Source: Bacillota bacterium (GTDB taxonomy: Bacteria; Bacillota; Clostridia; Acetivibrionales; DSM-1351). From it: a stretch of DNA of 46,088 nt. Where the stretch lies: NCBI GenBank assembly GCA_023392075.1, contig JAEVZU010000266.1, forward strand, positions 1 through 46,088, written 5' to 3'. The stretch's first letter is position 1. Each line of letters begins with the position of its first letter. The notes below the pieces were generated by a model. The model saw only the letters and a list, made by a program, of their open reading frames with translations. It searched no databases and was not told the origin of the DNA. This document shows positions 42,491 through 46,088 of the stretch, one piece after another. The translations under genes were made by a program, and so were the position numbers.

Positions 42491-44950
42491 ATGTTTACTC
42501 TGGATTTGAACGGTTTATGGAAAATGAAGAGTATTGACGGCGTAGATTGGATCGATGCAAAGGTACCGGGTACGGTCTTTAACGATCTTATGAATGCCGG
42601 CATTATGGAAGACCCCTTTTACAGGGATAATGAATTGAAGGTCAGGGAGTTTGCAGCCCTGGATTACCAATATTACAGGGAATTTGATGTGCCTGGGGAA
42701 CTACTGTGTCAGGACAGTGTGGTTTTACATTGTGATGGATTGGATACGATGACCGAAATAAAAATTAACAACGTTTATATTGCAAATACTGATAATATGC
42801 ACAGAAACTATGAGTTTGACATAAAGAACCTTCTGAAGCCCGGAAAGAATTCTATAAGAATTGTTTTTTACTCCCCTGTAAACTATATAGAAAAAAAGGA
42901 TAAGGAATACCATTTATATGGAGATGGGGGCAATACAATACCCGGGATCTCCTATATACGCAAGGGCCATTATATGTTCGGCTGGGACTGGGGGCCCCAG
43001 ATACCTGATTCGGGCATATGGAGAAATATATCCATTCTTGGTTATACAGGTGCAAAGCTGCAGGATGTATATATTACGCAAAGGCACAAAGAGGAAATGG
43101 TTTCTCTGGATATCAGGGTTAGAGCCGAACTTTTCGACAAACTGCCTTTTATTATTGAAGCAGAAGTGCTGACTCCTGATATGAAGACAATACGGGTATC
43201 GGCGCCGGCTTCCGGTAATGAAATACATCTGTCACTTGACATTGAAAATCCAAGCTTGTGGTGGCCCAATGGTTTTGGTGACCAGTCCCTCTATAATGTA
43301 AAAGTTAAAATAATCCAAGATGAAGAGCTGTTGGATTTAAAAGAGCTTACCATAGGTTTAAGAACTTTGGGTATTAAAAGAGAGAAGGATCAATGGGGAG
43401 AGTGCTTTGAGTTTGCAGTTAACGGTGTATCCATTTTTGCAATGGGTGCCGATTACATACCTGAAGACAATATACTTTCGAGATGCAGCCGTGAGAAAAC
43501 CGAGAGTCTTATCAAACAGTGCAAGGAAGCGAATTTTAACTGCCTTAGAGTATGGGGCGGAGGTATATATCCCGAAGACTATTTTTTTGACCTCTGTGAC
43601 AAATATGGCCTGATCGTATGGCAGGATTTTATGTTTGCGTGTGCGGTATACGAGATGAATGAAGAGTTTGCGCAAAATATACGCAAAGAAGCCGAAGACA
43701 ATATCAGAAGAATCAGGCACCATGCATGTCTGGGCCTTTGGTGCGGAAACAACGAAATGGAACTGGCATGGGAATGCTGGGATATTCCAAAGGTTCCCAG
43801 ACTGAAAACCGATTATATCAAACAATTCGAAGTTCTTTTACCTCAAGTGGTTAAGGAAAATGACCCCGGGACATTTTACTGGCCTGCATCGCCTTCTTCG
43901 GGAGGAGGGTTCGACGATCCCAATGATGAAAACCGGGGAGATGCCCATTATTGGAAGGTGTGGCATGGCTTGCGGCCCTTTGGCGATTACCGGAAATACT
44001 ATTTCAGGTTTGTATCGGAGTTCGGGTTTCAGGCTTTTCCTTCTCTTAAAACAATAGAGGCTTTTACACTTCCGGAAGACCGGAATATATTTTCATATGT
44101 TATGGAAAGACACCAGAAAAATGGCACGGCTAACGGAAAGATTTTATTTTACCTTTCGGATAATTTCAAATACCCTAAAGATTTCAGTTCTTTGCTGTAT
44201 GCTTCACAGATACTCCAGGGCGAGGCTATCAGAACGGGAGTTGAACACTGGAGGAGGAACAGGGGCCGCTGTATGGGGGCAATATACTGGCAGTTGAACG
44301 ATTGCTGGCCTGTGGCATCCTGGTCAGGTATCGACAGCTTTGGAAGGTGGAAGGCCTTACACTACTATGCAAAGAGATTTTTTGCACCTGTTTTGCTGTC
44401 AGCCCGGCAGGAGGAAACAAAAGTTGAATTGTATTTATCGAATGAAACCATGGCGGCAGCAAATTGTACTGTGTTTTGGGAATTGAGGAATGATGCGGAA
44501 ATACTCACAGAAGGCAGTACGGAGGCATGTGTTGAGGCTTTGAGTTCAAAATCATGTGTTGAGCTTGATTTTGGAGATATTTTGGAAAATAACAGTGATA
44601 GGATGAGTACATATCTTGTGTATTCAATGGTTTCAGACGGAAGGGAATTGGCGGGAGAAACCCTCCTGTTCGTAAAGGAAAAGCATTTTAAATTTACAAA
44701 TCCACAAATTGGAGCCAAAGTATATGAAGACGAAAGCGGTTTTGAAATATGTGTTGCAGCAAAAGCGCTTGCAAAACATGTTGAACTGTCATTGGAGGAC
44801 ATTGACTGTGTTTTCAGCTGCAATTATTTTGATCTTTCACCGCAAAGAGCTAAAATAATTCGGGTTGAAAGGGATGGACTGCCCGAAGGCGTTGGAAAGG
44901 AAGATATAAGCAGCAAGCTGAGAATCAGATGTATATATGATATTGCATAA
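42491..44950 (+). CDS. GH2 beta-mannosidase
   Basis: This 819-residue GH2 enzyme has an N-terminal jelly-roll domain (about 1-190; DLNGLWKMKSIDG, YMFGWDWGPQIPDSGIW), an Ig-like domain, a TIM barrel (about 290-610) and C-terminal beta domains. The probable acid/base is Glu422 (WCGNNEME) and the nucleophile is Glu510 (FVSEFGFQ). WDWGPQIPDSGIW and the overall length are characteristic of beta-mannosidases. It would cleave Man-beta-1,4-GlcNAc, the core linkage of N-glycans, or manno-oligosaccharides, in the cytoplasm. GGAGG precedes the ATG. It is the last gene of the run and is followed by a terminator-like fold-back. Confidence 0.92.
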   Translation: MFTLDLNGLWKMKSIDGVDWIDAKVPGTVFNDLMNAGIMEDPFYRDNELKVREFAALDYQYYREFDVPGELLCQDSVVLHCDGLDTMTEIKINNVYIANTDNMHRNYEFDIKNLLKPGKNSIRIVFYSPVNYIEKKDKEYHLYGDGGNTIPGISYIRKGHYMFGWDWGPQIPDSGIWRNISILGYTGAKLQDVYITQRHKEEMVSLDIRVRAELFDKLPFIIEAEVLTPDMKTIRVSAPASGNEIHLSLDIENPSLWWPNGFGDQSLYNVKVKIIQDEELLDLKELTIGLRTLGIKREKDQWGECFEFAVNGVSIFAMGADYIPEDNILSRCSREKTESLIKQCKEANFNCLRVWGGGIYPEDYFFDLCDKYGLIVWQDFMFACAVYEMNEEFAQNIRKEAEDNIRRIRHHACLGLWCGNNEMELAWECWDIPKVPRLKTDYIKQFEVLLPQVVKENDPGTFYWPASPSSGGGFDDPNDENRGDAHYWKVWHGLRPFGDYRKYYFRFVSEFGFQAFPSLKTIEAFTLPEDRNIFSYVMERHQKNGTANGKILFYLSDNFKYPKDFSSLLYASQILQGEAIRTGVEHWRRNRGRCMGAIYWQLNDCWPVASWSGIDSFGRWKALHYYAKRFFAPVLLSARQEETKVELYLSNETMAAANCTVFWELRNDAEILTEGSTEACVEALSSKSCVELDFGDILENNSDRMSTYLVYSMVSDGRELAGETLLFVKEKHFKFTNPQIGAKVYEDESGFEICVAAKALAKHVELSLEDIDCVFSCNYFDLSPQRAKIIRVERDGLPEGVGKEDISSKLRIRCIYDIA

Positions 44951-45043
44951 AAAAATGGGTGCTCCGGTACAGCTTCAATAAATGGGCAGGTTCATTGGAA
45001 GTCATTTATTGAGGTTGGTACGGTAGCACTAGTTCATTTTTTA
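44949..45043. terminator. Long imperfect hairpin terminator related to the fold-back family
   Basis: gtgctccggtac and agcttcaataaatg (44959-44984) pair imperfectly with catttattgaggttggtacg and gtagcac (45003-45029). Flanking aaaaaatg and catttttt extend the stem, and a T-run (45037-45042) follows. The right arm matches the inner arm of the element at 39925-39944 (cattgattgaagttagtatg) at most positions, so this looks like a minimal member of the same family doing duty as the operon's terminator. Confidence 0.65.
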
Positions 45044-45422
45044 CATGTATTTCAATTGTTCCAGTTTTGCGACACTCCCTGTCAGACAAATGAAATTATT
45101 TATATGCAATGGTGTAAATAAGAATTATATTTACAAAAATATGTTGAATTTACATATTATGACATGATAATATATTCATAAGCCAATCAATTTTAAATTC
45201 GGTCAAATATCATTCATCAAATATTCAAATAATACAACACTCAAACATTCAAACGATAAATCGAGGAAAGCTATTAAGTTGGACAGCTTGGTGATTACTG
45301 CCCTGTTTCGTATGTAAGGGGGATTGATAAATTTAATATTTCCTTTTCCTTAATTAACCAAATCAAATTTTCCGATGCGTATGCCATCAAAACTTATTTA
45401 TAAATAAAAAGGAGGTATGATT
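45044..45422 (+). other. Leader and promoter region of the dockerin/CE4 gene, no gene seen
   Basis: This AT-rich stretch of 379 bp contains the candidate promoter listed separately and a leader of about 240 nt. Part of the leader (45260-45320) is less AT-rich and holds the small hairpin aagct...agctt around 45267-45288. I found no riboswitch I can name. Confidence 0.4.
45144..45173 (+). promoter_or_regulatory. Candidate promoter of the dockerin/CE4 gene
   Basis: ttgaat (45144-45149) and taatat (45168-45173) are 18 bp apart. If used, the 5' untranslated leader is about 240 nt. Confidence 0.4.
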
Positions 45423-46088
45423 ATGTATAGTTTAAAGAATATTCTCGGGATATTCTTGGTTATCATGCTTGTTGTTGCCTGTACATTTGTGCAGACTCCC
45501 ATGACCAACGCGGAAAGTAATGCGGCTGTAATTGTATACGGGGATGCCAATGGGGATGGTAATGTTGACTCTCTTGATCTTGCAGCGCTGAAGTCTTACC
45601 TTTTAGGCAGAGGTACCCTGGCAAACAGGGAAGCCGCTGATACTAACGTTGACGCAGCAGTTGATTCCATAGACCTGGCAAATTTAAAGAAGTTTTTATT
45701 GGGACAAATATCGCTTCCTGTGAGAACTTACGATAAAATTGCCGCTCTGACCTTTGATGACGGGCCTGATACCCAGCTTACACCTTTGGTGCTGGACAAG
45801 CTGGATAAATATAAAGTTCCTGCAACCTTCATGATGATCGGGCAGAAAGTAAATGATTCCACAAAACCTGTAATAGACAGGATAATCAAATCAGGCTGTG
45901 AAATCGGAAATCACTCCTGGGGCTATTCAAGTATGACCGGCATGTCGGCCGCCGATATCAGAAAGTCGGTCAGTGACACAAATGCAGCCATTCAAAGGTA
46001 TTCGGGAACTACACCGAAATTTTTCCGCGCACCCAATCTTGCAATAAACAACACAATGCTCAGTGCCATAGACTTGACCTTTGTAAAC
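45423..46088 (+). CDS. Dockerin-bearing CE4 polysaccharide deacetylase, N-terminal part
   Basis: The frame starts at ATG 45423 behind AAGGAGG and runs off the right edge after 222 codons. It encodes a signal peptide (1-30; the AC at residue 20 could also be read as a lipobox), then a type I dockerin (about 40-94) with two F-hand-like repeats, DANGDGNVDSLD and DTNVDAAVDSID. The second repeat lacks the usual glycines. A NodB/CE4 deacetylase domain follows from about residue 105, with TFDDGPD (Asp112/Asp113) and NHSWGYSS. The canonical second metal histidine of the HxxxH motif is Tyr168 here. The dockerin should attach the enzyme to a cellulosome scaffoldin; acetyl-xylan or chito-oligosaccharide deacetylation is the likely role. 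Confidence 0.9.
   Translation, partial: MYSLKNILGIFLVIMLVVACTFVQTPMTNAESNAAVIVYGDANGDGNVDSLDLAALKSYLLGRGTLANREAADTNVDAAVDSIDLANLKKFLLGQISLPVRTYDKIAALTFDDGPDTQLTPLVLDKLDKYKVPATFMMIGQKVNDSTKPVIDRIIKSGCEIGNHSWGYSSMTGMSAADIRKSVSDTNAAIQRYSGTTPKFFRAPNLAINNTMLSAIDLTFVN

Noticed and set aside
45240..45330. Cyclic di-GMP riboswitch in the dockerin gene leader
   Set aside because: A few bases (aaagct, agcttggt) recall part of the motif, but the conserved 5' half is absent, so the call cannot be supported.

Overview
The window looks like chromosomal DNA of a low-G+C, plant-polysaccharide-degrading anaerobic clostridium of the Ruminiclostridium type. The grounds are strong AGGAGG ribosome sites, YesM/YesN-type two-component pairs, CUT1 sugar importers, a very large SLH-anchored surface arabinofuranosidase, and a secreted protein with a type I dockerin at the right edge, which implies a cellulosome. 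I saw no tRNA, rRNA, CRISPR array, transposase or phage gene. The genus is an inference; I could not search a database.

Layout. (1) 1-1327: the end of a probable TetR regulator, a small membrane protein and a flavin reductase, running into a remnant of a repeat element. (2) 1328-14932: a histidine kinase/response regulator pair on the minus strand, divergent from an operon for a sugar-binding lipoprotein, two permeases and a 2467-residue GH51 protein carrying CBM-like, repeated beta-sandwich, Ig-like and three SLH domains. This reads as an arabinan/arabinoxylan sensing, cutting and uptake unit. (3) 14933-22147: an AraC regulator divergent from a Gfo/Idh dehydrogenase, a TIM-barrel sugar isomerase/epimerase, two LplB/LplC-type permeases and a lipoprotein. 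(4) 22207-44950: a second kinase/regulator pair and a membrane-anchored AraC regulator (minus strand), divergent from a roughly 16.6-kb plus-strand run. That run holds an importer, then GH3, GH125, GH29, a DSD1-like PLP enzyme, a D-aminoacylase-like amidohydrolase, RidA, GH20 and GH2. All the glycosidases lack signal peptides, so imported oligosaccharides would be dismantled in the cytoplasm. The activities (alpha-mannose, beta-mannose, fucose, N-acetylhexosamine) fit N-glycan-like material. (5) 44951-46088: a terminator-like fold-back, a long leader and the start of a dockerin/CE4 deacetylase.

How the parts work together. Each transport locus pairs a membrane sensor or an AraC protein with a binding lipoprotein and two permeases, and none has its own ATPase, so a shared MsmX/MsmK-type ATPase elsewhere is expected. 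Intercistronic hairpins lie beside all three binding-protein genes, which suggests mRNA processing that sets their high stoichiometry.

Most unusual signals. A family of fold-back elements without a transposase occurs three times: a 370-bp copy splits the D-amino-acid cassette between the amidohydrolase and RidA, a short remnant supplies the last codons and stop of the flavin reductase, and a minimal hairpin forms the terminator after GH2. Other points are the N-glycan-type cluster with an embedded D-amino-acid cassette, an exact 1152-bp tandem module in the GH51 protein, and AraC-like direct repeats exactly 21 bp apart at the dehydrogenase promoter.
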